Of a stretch of 64,000 bases of DNA, positions 44,062 through 53,976 are shown piece after piece. The notes under the pieces were generated by a model, which worked only from the letters and a program-made list of their open reading frames with translations, had not been told where the DNA came from and did not search any database. Origin of the DNA: Acidobacteriota bacterium (lineage in GTDB: Bacteria; Acidobacteriota; Blastocatellia; UBA7656); the NCBI GenBank assembly GCA_038040445.1, contig JBBPIG010000002.1:62001-126000 (forward strand). The letters run 5' to 3'. The position numbers and the translations under genes are program-made. The first letter of the stretch is position 1, and each line of letters starts with the position of its first letter.

Positions 44062-44889
44062 TTAGCCTCCGAACACCGCGGCCCAACCGACTTTGACCAG
44101 AACATACACTGCCCAGAAGCCGAAGACCACCGTGGCCGTCTTTCCGGTTGTGATCTTGCGTGATCCGGCGATCGCTGCAAAGCCAATCGTTAACAATATC
44201 AAGAACCAGATAGAAAAGATGTCAATCGAGCCGGCTACGGACTTGATCACAGCCGACGTCTCGGACGAAAGAAACGCCGCCAAATTCGACGGCACTATAC
44301 CGCTCGACTGGGTTGGGTCGATGCTTCGAAGGCCCTCCTCGTCGCGCACCATGAGCGAAGCCATGGTCACAACGGTCGCGACAATCCCGGTTGCGGCGGA
44401 GCTCCACGCGACTACTGATAGAATCTTCTTGAATGTTGTCTTAGCTTGGATGAACATCAGGCCAAGCGCGAAGATGCCGGCGAGTATCACATAGATGATC
44501 GGCGTGAAGACCGCCGCGATGATTGGAGAGAACTTCGCGATACTCTTCCCGAAGTCGACGCGCTGCTGCATCTGCTCTTCGGTGAGCGATTGGTTGCTCT
44601 TCTCCATTTGCTTCTTCATCTGGTTGCGCATGATCGAATCCCAATCGGGATGCACTCGCCATTGAAAGAAGAACGTTGAAGCAAGAACCGTCGCGATGCC
44701 GATGATCATCGGAGCAATCCAGGTTGGTTTTCGATTCACATCCGCAAACGTCTCGCCGGGCGACAGCAACACGCCGGTGAGCCTGGCCAGGGGTCCAAGC
44801 CGCGCAGGTTCATCAACGGGTGTTTGGTCTTGCTGGTGAGGCGCGCCATACGGCGGGGTTGCAGGGATCTGATCTTCGGGCTGACTCAT
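44062..44889 (-). CDS. Yip1-family membrane protein
   Basis: A 275-residue inner-membrane protein with a proline-rich cytoplasmic N-terminus (about 45 residues), then the typical LARLTGVLLSPGETFADVNRKPTW segment of bacterial Yip1 proteins, then about five hydrophobic segments. A charged loop after the first helix (MRNQMKKQMEKSNQSLTEEQMQQR, in parts) is also typical. The function of bacterial members is not established. It starts at 44889 after a GGAGATAA-like sequence. Confidence 0.82.
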   Translation of the reverse strand: MSQPEDQIPATPPYGAPHQQDQTPVDEPARLGPLARLTGVLLSPGETFADVNRKPTWIAPMIIGIATVLASTFFFQWRVHPDWDSIMRNQMKKQMEKSNQSLTEEQMQQRVDFGKSIAKFSPIIAAVFTPIIYVILAGIFALGLMFIQAKTTFKKILSVVAWSSAATGIVATVVTMASLMVRDEEGLRSIDPTQSSGIVPSNLAAFLSSETSAVIKSVAGSIDIFSIWFLILLTIGFAAIAGSRKITTGKTATVVFGFWAVYVLVKVGWAAVFGG

Positions 44890-44917
44890 TTTCGTTTATC
44901 TCCTGAGGGCAGTGTGA

Positions 44918-44998
44918 GATTTTGGATTTTAGATTGTGGATTTTGGATTGCAGTCATCACTCATCAATCCAAAATCGAAAATCTAAAGTCCAAAATTC
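44918..44998. repeat. Inverted heptad arrays (GATTTTG units)
   Basis: Left: GATTTTG, GATTTTA, GATTGTG, GATTTTG in exact 7-base steps from 44918. Right: ATCCAAA, ATCGAAA, ATCTAAA, GTCCAAA in 7-base steps (about 44967-44994). The two sides pair around a spacer of about 15 bases. It lies between the oppF-like gene end and the Yip1 gene start. Confidence 0.85.
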
Positions 44999-45010
44999 CT
45001 CGTGAGCCTA

Positions 45011-46000
45011 CTAGGTTTTCTCAGATGGCGCAACCACCATGCACGCAACAAAATGACCCGAACTCACTTCGATCAGTTGAGGCTCTGAGTCTGCGCACCG
45101 AGGCTCGGCGATCGGGCAGCGCGTGCGGAAGCGGCAACCGGACGGAGGCTCGATTGCCGTGGGGATGTCTCCCGTCAACCGCAGCCGTTCACGTCGAATC
45201 TCCGGATCGGGAATCGGTATGGCAGACAGCAGGGCGCGCGTGTACGGATGAAGCGGATTGTGAAATATCTCTTCACTGGAAGCTATCTCAACCAGTTTGC
45301 CGAGATACATGATGCCGACCCGAGTGGAGATATGCTCGACCACCGACAGCCCGTGCGAGATGAACAAATACGTCAGACCGAGCTGCTCTTGCAGATCTTG
45401 AAGCAGGTTCACCACCTGCGCCTGAACTGATACGTCGAGCGCCGACACTGGCTCGTCGCAAACGATGAATCTGGGATTGAGCGCCAGCGCTCGGGCGATG
45501 CCGATCCGCTGCCGCTGGCCGCCTGAGAATTCGTGCGGATAGCGATCCGCGTGCTCGGGTTCGAGTCCGACCAGCCGGAGCAATTCCGCTACGCGATCCC
45601 GCCGCCCGCCTCGATCGCCGATACGATGAATGGTAAGCGGTTCCCCGACGATCCGGCCCACCGTCATTCGTGGGTTGAGCGATGAGTACGGGTCTTGAAA
45701 GATAATCTGAATATCTCGCCGCAGCCGGCGCAGATCGTTAGAACTCAGCGCGAGCAAGTCCTGGCCGTCGAAGCTCACGCCGCCGGATGTAGGCTCGATC
45801 AGTCTGAGGATGCAGCGTCCCGTGGTTGATTTGCCACAGCCCGATTCACCCACCAGGCCAAACGTTTCACCTCGACGGATGCTGAAGCTGACGTCGTCGA
45901 CGGCTCTCACAGCGTCGCGCCCGATGCCGAGGAGTCCACTGCCCACTGGAAAATGTTTCGTGAGGTTCCGTACTTCGACTAAATTTGGTTCAACGGTCAT
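45011..46000 (-). CDS. oppF: Oligopeptide ABC transporter ATP-binding protein
   Basis: ATPase of the peptide/nickel importer family, 329 residues. Walker [10 protein letters not shown], signature FSGGQRQR, Walker [14 protein letters not shown]-loop SHGLS. The C-terminal oligopeptide-transporter extension includes the cysteine cluster [14 protein letters not shown], which binds an Fe-S cluster in some family members. It follows the oppD-like gene by 39 bp. No permease or binding-protein gene is nearby, so the membrane part must be encoded elsewhere. Confidence 0.92.
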   Translation of the reverse strand: MTVEPNLVEVRNLTKHFPVGSGLLGIGRDAVRAVDDVSFSIRRGETFGLVGESGCGKSTTGRCILRLIEPTSGGVSFDGQDLLALSSNDLRRLRRDIQIIFQDPYSSLNPRMTVGRIVGEPLTIHRIGDRGGRRDRVAELLRLVGLEPEHADRYPHEFSGGQRQRIGIARALALNPRFIVCDEPVSALDVSVQAQVVNLLQDLQEQLGLTYLFISHGLSVVEHISTRVGIMYLGKLVEIASSEEIFHNPLHPYTRALLSAIPIPDPEIRRERLRLTGDIPTAIEPPSGCRFRTRCPIAEPRCADSEPQLIEVSSGHFVACMVVAPSEKT

Positions 46001-46039
46001 CTGTTCAATTCAAGTTGCCGCGAGTCAGAAGTGGCCGTT

Positions 46040-47095
46040 TTACGACATGCCAACGCCCGTTTTTGTTTGCGCGTTGCTTGAGCGCTCAGAATGAGTCTTT
46101 GCTGGTTCATCGCCGACCTGATCATATCGAATACATCGCGCGCGATGCTCGTCGCTCACCGCAATCAGTGGGACCTCGCCCTTCTTGCATTGATCGATCA
46201 CATACGCGCACCTCGGCGCGAACTTGCAACCCTCAGGCAAATGCAACAGATTTGGCACGGCGCCTTCGATCGTCTGAAGCCGGCGCAATTTCAACCCTTC
46301 TTCCGTAAGACGCGGCACCGAACGCAACAGCCCTTCAGTGTAAGGATGCCGCGGGTTATGAAAGATCTCGCGGACCGAAGCTTCTTCGACGATGCGCCCC
46401 GCATACATCACGGCTACGCGGTCCGCGGTCTCCGCGACGACGCCGAGATCATGGGTGATCAGCAGCATCGACAGAGCGAAATCCGCTCTCAAGTTTCGAA
46501 GCAACTCGAGAATCTCGGCCTGAATCGTCACGTCAAGCGCGGTGGTCGGCTCGTCGGCGATAAGCAGCCTGGGTTTGCATGACAATGCCATAGCGATCAT
46601 CACCCGCTGGCGCATGCCTCCCGACAGTTGGTGCGGGTAATCCTTCGCGCGCCGCCCGGCATCCGTGATCTTCACACGGGTCATCATCTCAACAGCTTTC
46701 TTCCAAGCTTGCCGGGGCTGAAGACCCTCGTGAAGCTCGATTGCTTCGGCGATTTGGTCTCCGACCGTATAGACAGGATTGAGCGAAGTCATCGGGTCCT
46801 GAAAGATCATAGCGATCTCTCGACCGCGCAGCCGCCGCATCTGCTCATTGTCGAGCTTCATGAGGTCGCGGCCATTGAATATGATCTCGCCCGCCATGAT
46901 TTTTCCTGGCGACGGAACCAATCGCATGATGGAGAGGCTGGTGACCGACTTGCCGCTGCCGGATTCTCCGACAAGCGCGAGCGTCGACCCGGGCTTGATA
47001 GCGAAGCTCAGGTCATCCGCGGCTTTGATAGTGCCGGCCCGGGTTAAGAAGTGAGTGCTGAGGTTTTTGACTTCAAGAATGTTGTCAGTCATCAC
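46040..47095 (-). CDS. oppD: Oligopeptide ABC transporter ATP-binding protein
   Basis: Partner ATPase to the OppF-like protein, 351 residues. Walker [10 protein letters not shown], signature LSGGMRQR, Walker [14 protein letters not shown]-loop THDLG. The C-terminal extension has [14 protein letters not shown]. Two adjacent ATG codons (47095 and 47092) can start it. It lies 75 bp downstream of the mutase gene, on the same strand. Confidence 0.92.
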   Translation of the reverse strand: MMTDNILEVKNLSTHFLTRAGTIKAADDLSFAIKPGSTLALVGESGSGKSVTSLSIMRLVPSPGKIMAGEIIFNGRDLMKLDNEQMRRLRGREIAMIFQDPMTSLNPVYTVGDQIAEAIELHEGLQPRQAWKKAVEMMTRVKITDAGRRAKDYPHQLSGGMRQRVMIAMALSCKPRLLIADEPTTALDVTIQAEILELLRNLRADFALSMLLITHDLGVVAETADRVAVMYAGRIVEEASVREIFHNPRHPYTEGLLRSVPRLTEEGLKLRRLQTIEGAVPNLLHLPEGCKFAPRCAYVIDQCKKGEVPLIAVSDEHRARCIRYDQVGDEPAKTHSERSSNAQTKTGVGMS

Positions 47096-47170
47096 TTCGG
47101 CCTACTGAGGCGCTTTCAACAGGTTTGACCGGCGATCGTGCCGTTGGTCCTGAAAGTAGAGAGATTCGGA

Positions 47171-48772
47171 TTATTCATAGCTCGCGCCGGTGTACTCTCC
47201 AAACACCGCGCGCAACCGGTCGGATATCTCGCCAAGCGTTGCGGAAGCTTCAACGGTTCGAATGATGCGAGGCATCAAGTTCTCATCAGAGCGAGCGGCT
47301 TGCTCCACTTCATCGAGCGCCGCACTCACCGCGTCTCCATCTCGGCGCGCACGCACGCGATTGAGCCGCTCGATCTGCTGCCGCTCGAGTTCCGGATCAA
47401 TCCTTAGCAACGGCACCGTAGCCGACTCGTCTGACGTGAATCTATTCACGCCGACGATCGTCTGTTCCCCCGATTCAACTCTGCGCTGATACTCGTACGC
47501 CGCGTGCTCGATTTCGCGCTGAACAAACCCCTTCTCTATTGCTCGCAGCATCCCGCCGATATCGTCGATCTTCTGAATGTAGTCGGAAGCCAATCGCTCG
47601 ATCTCATTGGTCAGGTGTTCGATTGCGTACGCCCCGCCGAGCGGATCGGCCGTGTCGGGCACACCCGATTCATAACCGATCACCTGCTGCGTTCGAAGCG
47701 CGATGCGCGCGGCGTGCTCGGTTGGAAGCCCCAACGCTTCGTCCATCGAATTCGTGTGAAGCGATTGCGCTCCGCCCAGCACCGCCGCCAGCGCTTGAAT
47801 CGTCGTGCGGACGATGTTCACCTCCGGCTGCTGAGCAGTCAGCGATGAGCCGGCGGTCTGCGCGTGGAAGCGAAGCATCTGAGATCGTGGATCGCGGGCG
47901 TTGAAGCGCTCGCGCATTATTCGCGCCCACAACCTGCGAGCCGCCCTGAACTTTGCCACCTCTTCCAGAAACTGATTGTGTGAGTTGAAGAAGAACGCCA
48001 TGCGCGGCGCGAACTGGTCGACGTCCAGACCGCTGTCCACCGCAGCCTGCACATAAGCGATTGCATCCGCCAACGTAAAGGCCACTTCCTGGGCGGCCGT
48101 GGAACCGGCTTCGCGAATGTGATAACCCGAAATCGAGATCGTGTTCCAACGCGGCACTTCGCGGGCGCAGTAAGCAAAAATGTCGGTCACGATCCGAAGA
48201 CTTTCGCGAGGAGGATAGATGTAAGTGCCTCGCGCGATGTACTCCTTCAGAATGTCGTTTTGAATCGTCCCCGAAATTTTGTCGGGCGAGACGCCTTGCT
48301 TGTTGGCAACAGCGATGTACATCGCGAGCAGTATCGCGGCGGTCGAGTTGATAGTCATCGACGTGGAGACTTTGTCGAGCGGAATCTGATCGAACAGCAT
48401 TTCCATATCTTCGATTGTGTCGATCGCGACGCCGACCCTGCCGACTTCCCCGCGCGCCATCGGATGGTCCGAGTCGTAACCCATTTGCGTTGGTAGATCG
48501 AACGCGACCGACAACCCGGTCTGCCCTTGCTCAAGAAGGTATCGATATCGAGCATTCGAATCAGCCGCCGATGCATATCCCGCGTACTGCCGCATGGTCC
48601 ACAGCTTGCCGCGATACATCGTCTCGTAAGGTCCGCGCGCATACGGGAACTCGCCGGGATCGTTTAAATCGCGCTCGTAGTCTACCGGCGCGTCCTCGGG
48701 CCGGAAGACGGTTTTCATCTCAATACCCGAGCTCGTTTCGGCCTTTCCTTCGGTGCGCTTTTTCGTGCTCAT
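47171..48772 (-). CDS. Methylmalonyl-CoA mutase, catalytic subunit (large chain)
   Basis: Interconverts methylmalonyl-CoA and succinyl-CoA using adenosylcobalamin, in propionate and odd-chain metabolism. The 533-residue protein carries [16 protein letters not shown] (substrate-contacting TMRQYAG), [34 protein letters not shown] and [20 protein letters not shown], which fit methylmalonyl-CoA rather than isobutyryl-CoA mutase. It lacks the C-terminal cobalamin-binding domain (DxHxxG), so a separate small B12-binding subunit is expected elsewhere; none is in the window. The N-terminal start [16 protein letters not shown] is plausible. Confidence 0.93.
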   Translation of the reverse strand: MSTKKRTEGKAETSSGIEMKTVFRPEDAPVDYERDLNDPGEFPYARGPYETMYRGKLWTMRQYAGYASAADSNARYRYLLEQGQTGLSVAFDLPTQMGYDSDHPMARGEVGRVGVAIDTIEDMEMLFDQIPLDKVSTSMTINSTAAILLAMYIAVANKQGVSPDKISGTIQNDILKEYIARGTYIYPPRESLRIVTDIFAYCAREVPRWNTISISGYHIREAGSTAAQEVAFTLADAIAYVQAAVDSGLDVDQFAPRMAFFFNSHNQFLEEVAKFRAARRLWARIMRERFNARDPRSQMLRFHAQTAGSSLTAQQPEVNIVRTTIQALAAVLGGAQSLHTNSMDEALGLPTEHAARIALRTQQVIGYESGVPDTADPLGGAYAIEHLTNEIERLASDYIQKIDDIGGMLRAIEKGFVQREIEHAAYEYQRRVESGEQTIVGVNRFTSDESATVPLLRIDPELERQQIERLNRVRARRDGDAVSAALDEVEQAARSDENLMPRIIRTVEASATLGEISDRLRAVFGEYTGASYE

Positions 48773-48801
48773 GTAGTCTCCGCTGATCTCGATGGTTCAG
48801 A

Positions 48802-50139
48802 TTAGCAAACGCGAGGTTGCTTGCCAAACTTCGAGTCCTGCGAGTCCTGGGAGCGCACCTGCTTACCAGCGCTTGCGACGCAGGCTATGAAGATCAATAG
48901 CGCGCCCGCGAAAACTAACGAGTGGGCGTCTGCCCATTCGGCTGCCGCAAGACCGATCACCCGCGGACTTGTAAGATTGAAGAGGCCAAATGCAGCGAGC
49001 AACGCCGCAGCTATCAAGCACCTCGGCGCCTTAGCCGACGCTCTCGCCCGCACGAACAGTAACGTCACTGGCAAGATCAGAATGACGTAGTGTGCTTTCC
49101 AACTAAGCGGCGAGAGCAACACAATGCAACAAAAGAACGGCGCCGCGGCGGCCAGGTCGCTTCGAGCGCGGACCGCTGCGAAGCTTGCCAAGGCGAGCAG
49201 CGCAATCGAGATTAGCAACGTCGTTGCGTCCCCCGGCCGGCGAGATGACCCTTCGTTGTTGGGCTGGGCGGCTTCATTCGCGTGCGCCGTGAGCCTTGCG
49301 ACCGCACCGCGCAATGATTGATTGCCTGCGTACGCAAAGTCGTAGCCCTGTTCGTTCTTCACGGTCCGGTTCACGAACACTCGAAAAGCATCAGTGCTGT
49401 GCGCGCCAAACGGCAAGAAGCTCAAGGCTGTGACTGCAACCAGAAGCGCGGCGCAGGCTGCCGCGAATTTCAATCTGAGCTTGGCGATGTGATACACGAG
49501 CAGCACTGCCGGGGTCAGCTTGATCGAAACAGCAAAGACCAACGCGACCGCCGATAGTGCCTTTCGGTCACGCGCGTAAAGGTACACGTGAGCAACCGAG
49601 AGCGCTGCAACCAGCGGATTAACCTGTCCCAAACTCAAACTGTCGAGCACGAAGCGGAAAACGATCACCACCGCGCTCGCCGCAATTACCGCTCGCCACG
49701 CAAACGACTCGTCGACGGATTGCTTCAGTGCTGCAGAGTCGCGTTTTTTGCCGTCACTCGCAAGATTAGCTGACATCCAGGCGGCGGCAGCAACCGACCC
49801 AACATTGATCAGAAACCAAAAGTAAGCGGCCACCGGCAAAGGCAAAAGAGCGAACGGAGCGGTTAGCTCTGCAAGAAGCGGCGGATAAATGTAAGGCGTC
49901 CAGTCACCCAGCGAGTGCTGGTATGGGTCGCGGCCGGCGATCACCTCGCGCGCGGCGTGATAGTAGACGCTAAAGTCGTTCCCGTAAACATTCGGATCAG
50001 CGCCGCTCTTGCGAGCGAAGTAGAACCCGCTCAACAAGGCGACAACGGCGAGCGCTACGACGACAGCTCGCGTCGCCGTTAATCGGCCTCTCCGCCGCCG
50101 TCCCGAAGATGTCGCCCGTAATAGACCAGTATCTGCCAT
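48802..50139 (-). CDS. GT87-like (DUF2029) polyprenol-dependent mannosyltransferase-type membrane protein
   Basis: A 445-residue integral membrane protein with about ten hydrophobic segments. The first extracytoplasmic loop reads NDFSVYYHAAREVIAGRDPYQ and YIYPPLLAELTAPFALLP, the signature of GT-C family 87 (DUF2029), in which the first loop carries the catalytic Asp. It probably transfers a hexose from a polyprenyl-phosphate donor to an envelope glycan. It is adjacent to another GT-C-like gene and to UppS and CdsA, which make polyprenyl and phospholipid precursors. The last codons (SQDSQDS) come from a short DNA repeat. Confidence 0.85.
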   Translation of the reverse strand: MADTGLLRATSSGRRRRGRLTATRAVVVALAVVALLSGFYFARKSGADPNVYGNDFSVYYHAAREVIAGRDPYQHSLGDWTPYIYPPLLAELTAPFALLPLPVAAYFWFLINVGSVAAAAWMSANLASDGKKRDSAALKQSVDESFAWRAVIAASAVVIVFRFVLDSLSLGQVNPLVAALSVAHVYLYARDRKALSAVALVFAVSIKLTPAVLLVYHIAKLRLKFAAACAALLVAVTALSFLPFGAHSTDAFRVFVNRTVKNEQGYDFAYAGNQSLRGAVARLTAHANEAAQPNNEGSSRRPGDATTLLISIALLALASFAAVRARSDLAAAAPFFCCIVLLSPLSWKAHYVILILPVTLLFVRARASAKAPRCLIAAALLAAFGLFNLTSPRVIGLAAAEWADAHSLVFAGALLIFIACVASAGKQVRSQDSQDSKFGKQPRVC

Positions 50140-50208
50140 TCCTCACCGTATTTACTCAACACAGCTCGCTGGTTCGGCTAACAACAGAACCTTACTCAGG
50201 ATCAAGGT

Positions 50209-50335
50209 CGGGAAGGGTGGCTTGCCCCCGCTTAGCGTCCTTTGCGAGTCTTTGCATTCTTTGCGCGAACCGTATTTCTCGCAAAAGCACGCTAAGACTC
50301 GCAAAGTACGCTAAGCGGGCCAGACACCCTTCCCG
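50209..50335. repeat. Long inverted repeat containing CTTAGCGT/CTTTGCG motifs
   Basis: About 57-base arms (50209-50265 and 50279-50335) pair over most of their length, with ends CGGGAAGGGTG and CACCCTTCCCG and internal GCTTAGCGT and CTTTGCGAGTCTT. It fills most of the gap between the two membrane-protein genes. Confidence 0.75.
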
Positions 50336-50354
50336 ACCGCCAGCTTGAGAATTG

Positions 50355-52061
50355 TCATGGCGCCAGTGAACCGAGTTCCTGAGTAACTTCAAAAATCTCA
50401 ACATCACCATGCCGATATGCAAGCTTGAGCCAACTGGGCGGCGCGAAGCTATCCGAAATCTCCCTCTCAAATGGTCCGTACACGACATGGCGCACTCGGT
50501 GCTCCATAAACAACTCCCGCGCAACCTCGTCATTCATCGTCCCTCCGTAGAACGCGGTGACTTGAGCCCCCTTCTCATCACTGTGGATTGTCTGCCCGTA
50601 GTGACCAAGAAACACATGCAAGCCGGTCATTGACGGGGCAAGACTGCCCGTAAAATAAGACGAGAACACCACGGCATCACGATCTGTGTTCGCTCTCAAC
50701 CAGTCGAAAGCCGCAATCAAATCAAGGGGCACGTATCGTCTTGGATCGGTAGAATCGATAGACTCAGGGCCAGGTCCTCGCGCGATCATTTGCCCGATGA
50801 CGAAACCAACATTCGTGAGGGAACCAAACGTGACAGCGCCAACCAGGAACAATTTTCGGTAATGCGCCCCGGCGGGCCGTTTGAAAACTTTGCGCACGAT
50901 CCAGAACAGCGCAACTGAAGCCGCTATCGAAAGCGGCAACTGCAGACCTTCAACGAGCCGCCGCTGGAAGCTCAACGGCGCATAGAGCATCGCGGTTTGC
51001 ACGAGAGCCCAAATGAGAAGCAAGCGGCCGTGCGGCGCCCGAGTCCTCCACATCAGGAAAAAGCCAGGCACAGCCAACATCGCCACGATGCCGAAGCCGA
51101 GAGCGTATTCCCAGGGCGGGGGCGACAAGGTATCCGTTATTCGCAACCACTCGCGTAAGACTTCGTTTGATCGGTTCAGATAAACCATGTACGCGACGCC
51201 TGGAATAGTCCCGGCGGTAAACCCGGCAGCCGCCACACCAATTGCCGCGTTATAGTACGAGCGCCGTCTTTTCGGTCCGTCGTTCCACCACGGCCACGTT
51301 AGCAATGCCACTCCCGCCACTCCCCAAACCACGACGACCAGATACGGATGCACAACGGCAAGCAGCGATACCAGGATTCCCGCGATAAGCGCCCGGCTTG
51401 GTTTCTTCTCGACGAGGGCGCTGGACAACAGCTTGATCGAAGCAAAAATCAGAGCTGCTCCCACTGCAAAATGCACCTGCGCGAAGACCGACCGAAACGC
51501 GATCGCCTCGGGCATGTTCAAGTCCGCTGAGCCCGATGCTGCGTGGACGCCGAACAAGTCGCTTCTGTTTTTCACGGCATAAACAAGCCACCCGAAGCCA
51601 CCCGACATCGCATATAACCACAGCGAGTACCGCACTCGCGTTCGGGATTTCATCACGCTGGCAGCGAGCGCACTCGCGACGAGTAAGAGCACCAGACCCG
51701 CGAGGAGTCTCGCGGCATGAAACGTCAGCGCTACAGGCATTCGAGTGACCCGAGCGATTGCCCCGAGTATGGTCCACAGCGGCAGAAAAAACTCACAGGA
51801 TTGCGGCTCAGAGGTGAACAGGTCACACATGAGCAGACAACCATCAGCGCCCTGTCTTATCCATGCAAAGTAGGTGAAGGTGTCGTCGTACGCGGTCAGC
51901 ACTCCAGTGAACGCGTAGCCATTAGGAGTGCGTAGAGCGGCGGCGGCATATGGAATCGTCGTCAGAAGGGCGAGCGCGAGCCAGACCGGCCCAACATCTC
52001 GAAGGGCGCGTAAGCCGAAGACTGATAGACGTGAGATGAACGATTCTTCCTCATCCTTCAT
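50355..52061 (-). CDS. GT-C-type polytopic membrane protein, putative glycosyltransferase
   Basis: A 568-residue protein with about a dozen hydrophobic segments. The first large loop contains TGVLTAYDDTFTYFAWIRQG, with the acidic pair DD expected in the first loop of GT-C enzymes, and a long C-terminal soluble domain (FDWLRANTDRDAVVFSSYFTGSLAP, in parts). It resembles uncharacterised dolichyl-phosphate-mannose-type transferases. The family is not pinned down. It lies between CdsA and the GT87-like gene on the same strand. Confidence 0.72.
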   Translation of the reverse strand: MKDEEESFISRLSVFGLRALRDVGPVWLALALLTTIPYAAAALRTPNGYAFTGVLTAYDDTFTYFAWIRQGADGCLLMCDLFTSEPQSCEFFLPLWTILGAIARVTRMPVALTFHAARLLAGLVLLLVASALAASVMKSRTRVRYSLWLYAMSGGFGWLVYAVKNRSDLFGVHAASGSADLNMPEAIAFRSVFAQVHFAVGAALIFASIKLLSSALVEKKPSRALIAGILVSLLAVVHPYLVVVVWGVAGVALLTWPWWNDGPKRRRSYYNAAIGVAAAGFTAGTIPGVAYMVYLNRSNEVLREWLRITDTLSPPPWEYALGFGIVAMLAVPGFFLMWRTRAPHGRLLLIWALVQTAMLYAPLSFQRRLVEGLQLPLSIAASVALFWIVRKVFKRPAGAHYRKLFLVGAVTFGSLTNVGFVIGQMIARGPGPESIDSTDPRRYVPLDLIAAFDWLRANTDRDAVVFSSYFTGSLAPSMTGLHVFLGHYGQTIHSDEKGAQVTAFYGGTMNDEVARELFMEHRVRHVVYGPFEREISDSFAPPSWLKLAYRHGDVEIFEVTQELGSLAP

Positions 52062-52075
52062 CCTACCTTCTCCGC

Positions 52076-52906
52076 TTAGAAGTTCGTGGCAAACAATCGC
52101 GAGTAATAGAAGAGCACAGGCGCGCAGAACAGGATGCTGTCGACGCGATCCAGCATTCCGCCGTGGCCAGGCAATAAAACGCCTGAGTCCTTCACGCCGG
52201 CGCCGCGCTTCAACATTGACTCGGCGAGGTCACCGATCTGCCCGATCACTCCCATCGCAGCGCCAAGCGCCAACGCGTGCACAACAGGGATTTCATGAAA
52301 GAAGGTCAGCTTGCAAAGGTAGCCGGCGACGACCGCCATCACGAACCCACCGATCGCCCCTTCTATCGTTTTGCCCGGGCTGATGCGCGGAGCAAGCTTG
52401 TGACGTCCAATCGCGCGCCCCGTGTAGTACGCTCCTGTGTCGGTCATCATCACGATGGCGAAGAACGTCATTAGCAGCTTCGAGACAAGATGAGGAACGG
52501 GCGTCGACGACGCTACCTCGGACATCATTCGAACTCCGACCAGACAACCCGCAAGTAGAGCCACATAGACAACGCCGAAGACAGTTGCCGAAACCGACAC
52601 CAGCGACTTCTTGATATCGTTCGGCTGAGACATCGCTCCCGAGAGCGACGCGATCGACAGCGCAGCTATCCCTGCGACCGTTAGTGCCGGTTCCTCGAAG
52701 ACGAAGCTCGCAATCACCACCAGCCCTGCGCCGTATCCGGGAACAACTTGCGGTTTGCAGCCAACCTTTGATGCCAGGCTATAAAACTCGCCCAAAGCGA
52801 GAACAACGGCGATGGTCGTCAGGGCCACGAAAAAGTATGGCGATTGGCTCCAGACGGCGTAGAGCAGGATGGGAAGCGCGACGATGGCGGTGAGGATACG
52901 TTTCAT
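52076..52906 (-). CDS. cdsA: Phosphatidate cytidylyltransferase
   Basis: Makes CDP-diacylglycerol from phosphatidic acid and CTP at the inner membrane. The C-terminal family signature is present: SPGKTIEGAIGG and, at the end, GQIGDLAESMLKRGAGVKDSGVLLPGHGGMLDRVDS (in parts). The preferred start is the ATG at 52906 (MKRILTAIVALPILLY, 276 residues). Upstream in-frame codons run through the heptad array and encode HHASRFTHH-like sequence, so they are excluded. No Shine-Dalgarno is visible because the array abuts the start. Adjacent to uppS, the usual cluster in bacteria. Confidence 0.94.
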   Translation of the reverse strand: MKRILTAIVALPILLYAVWSQSPYFFVALTTIAVVLALGEFYSLASKVGCKPQVVPGYGAGLVVIASFVFEEPALTVAGIAALSIASLSGAMSQPNDIKKSLVSVSATVFGVVYVALLAGCLVGVRMMSEVASSTPVPHLVSKLLMTFFAIVMMTDTGAYYTGRAIGRHKLAPRISPGKTIEGAIGGFVMAVVAGYLCKLTFFHEIPVVHALALGAAMGVIGQIGDLAESMLKRGAGVKDSGVLLPGHGGMLDRVDSILFCAPVLFYYSRLFATNF

Positions 52907-52910
52907 AAAG

Positions 52911-53089
52911 GTGATGCGTGGACCGTGATGCGTGAAACGTGATGCGTGATGCGTGATGCGTGACCGGATGAGGTGGAAGTGCGCGTTCATAGCCTCGATC
53001 CGGTCACGCATCACGCGTCACGCATCACGCCTCACGCATCACGTTCCACGCACCCGTTTCACGCCTCACGGATCACGGATCACCAACCA
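52911..53089. repeat. Large inverted heptad arrays (GTGATGC / GCATCAC units)
   Basis: The left array 52911-52966 is eight 7-base units in exact phase (GTGATGC five times, plus GTGGACC, GTGAAAC and GTGACCG). The right array begins at 53001 (CGGTCAC, GCATCAC, GCGTCAC, GCATCAC, GCCTCAC, GCATCAC, GTTCCAC) and continues in looser 7-base steps to about 53085. The spacer is 34 bases. It fills the whole uppS-cdsA gap, so any cotranscript would carry a large hairpin just before cdsA. Confidence 0.9.
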
Positions 53090-53090
53090 C

Positions 53091-53915
53091 TCATTTCATG
53101 TTTGCGGCGATCAGTGAATTCTTTGCCCCCGGTTTGACGTCGCCGTATCGCCGCTCTCGCTTCTGATACTCGATGACGGCTTCGAAAAGATTCGCGCGGC
53201 GGAAGTCGGGCCAAAGCACTTCGGTCACGTATATCTCGCTGTAAGCGATTTGCCAGAGCAAGAAGTTCGACACGCGCATTTCCCCGCTGGTGCGAACGAG
53301 AAGATCGGGATCCGGCAGGTCCCTGGTGAACAGATGCTGTTCGATATCGTAGTCGGTTATTTCTGAAGGGTCGCGGCCCCCGGCGCGACACTCGGCGGCA
53401 ATCTCGCGGCAAGCCTCAACCAATTCCGATCGCCCGCTGTAGTTGAGCGCCACGGTGAGCACCGTTCCGCTGTTGTCAGCGGTCTCGCGCCGAGCGCGAT
53501 CAATCTCGCGCCGGAGTGCGCTCTCGAGTCCTTGCTCTCGGCCGATGGTTTGGAAACGGATGTTGTTCGCTTTGAGACTACGGATTTCCTTGCGAAGAAA
53601 CTCGCGCAGCAATCCCATCAACGCTTCCACTTCGAGGCGGGGGCGCTTCCAATTCTCCGCCGAGAACGCGTAGAGCGTAAGGTAAGAGATGCCCAACCTG
53701 GCCGACGCTTCAACAGTTGCGCGCACAGCCTCGGCGCCGGCGCGGTGCCCGGCAACGCGAGGTTGATTTCGCCGCGCAGCCCACCGGCCGTTGCCGTCCA
53801 TGATGATCGCAATGTGCGATGGGAGTCTGGCTGAGTCGATTTGCCTGAGAAGGAATTCGTCCGCGGAACCGCTCTCGATGACGCTCTCAGACTCTCTAGG
53901 AATATTAATGGTCAT
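53091..53915 (-). CDS. uppS: Isoprenyl (undecaprenyl) diphosphate synthase
   Basis: cis-Prenyltransferase that makes the C55 lipid carrier for peptidoglycan and other envelope glycans. Conserved regions: HIAIIMDGNGRWA (catalytic Asp), LTLYAFSAENWKRP, LNYSGRSEL and DLLVRTSGEMRVSNFLLWQIAYSE (in parts). The start at the ATG at 53915 gives 274 residues; the frame extends to a TTG at 53951. It lies directly upstream of cdsA. Confidence 0.95.
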   Translation of the reverse strand: MTINIPRESESVIESGSADEFLLRQIDSARLPSHIAIIMDGNGRWAARRNQPRVAGHRAGAEAVRATVEASARLGISYLTLYAFSAENWKRPRLEVEALMGLLREFLRKEIRSLKANNIRFQTIGREQGLESALRREIDRARRETADNSGTVLTVALNYSGRSELVEACREIAAECRAGGRDPSEITDYDIEQHLFTRDLPDPDLLVRTSGEMRVSNFLLWQIAYSEIYVTEVLWPDFRRANLFEAVIEYQKRERRYGDVKPGAKNSLIAANMK

Positions 53916-53976
53916 TATTTCTTTGAAGCGATGAGTGAATCCGACGAGCAACGGGGGCTACTCGACACTCGTCAAT

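Noticed and set aside
52911-53089. Possible CRISPR array
   Set aside because: The repeat unit is 7 bases with no spacers of regular length; it is a tandem heptad array.
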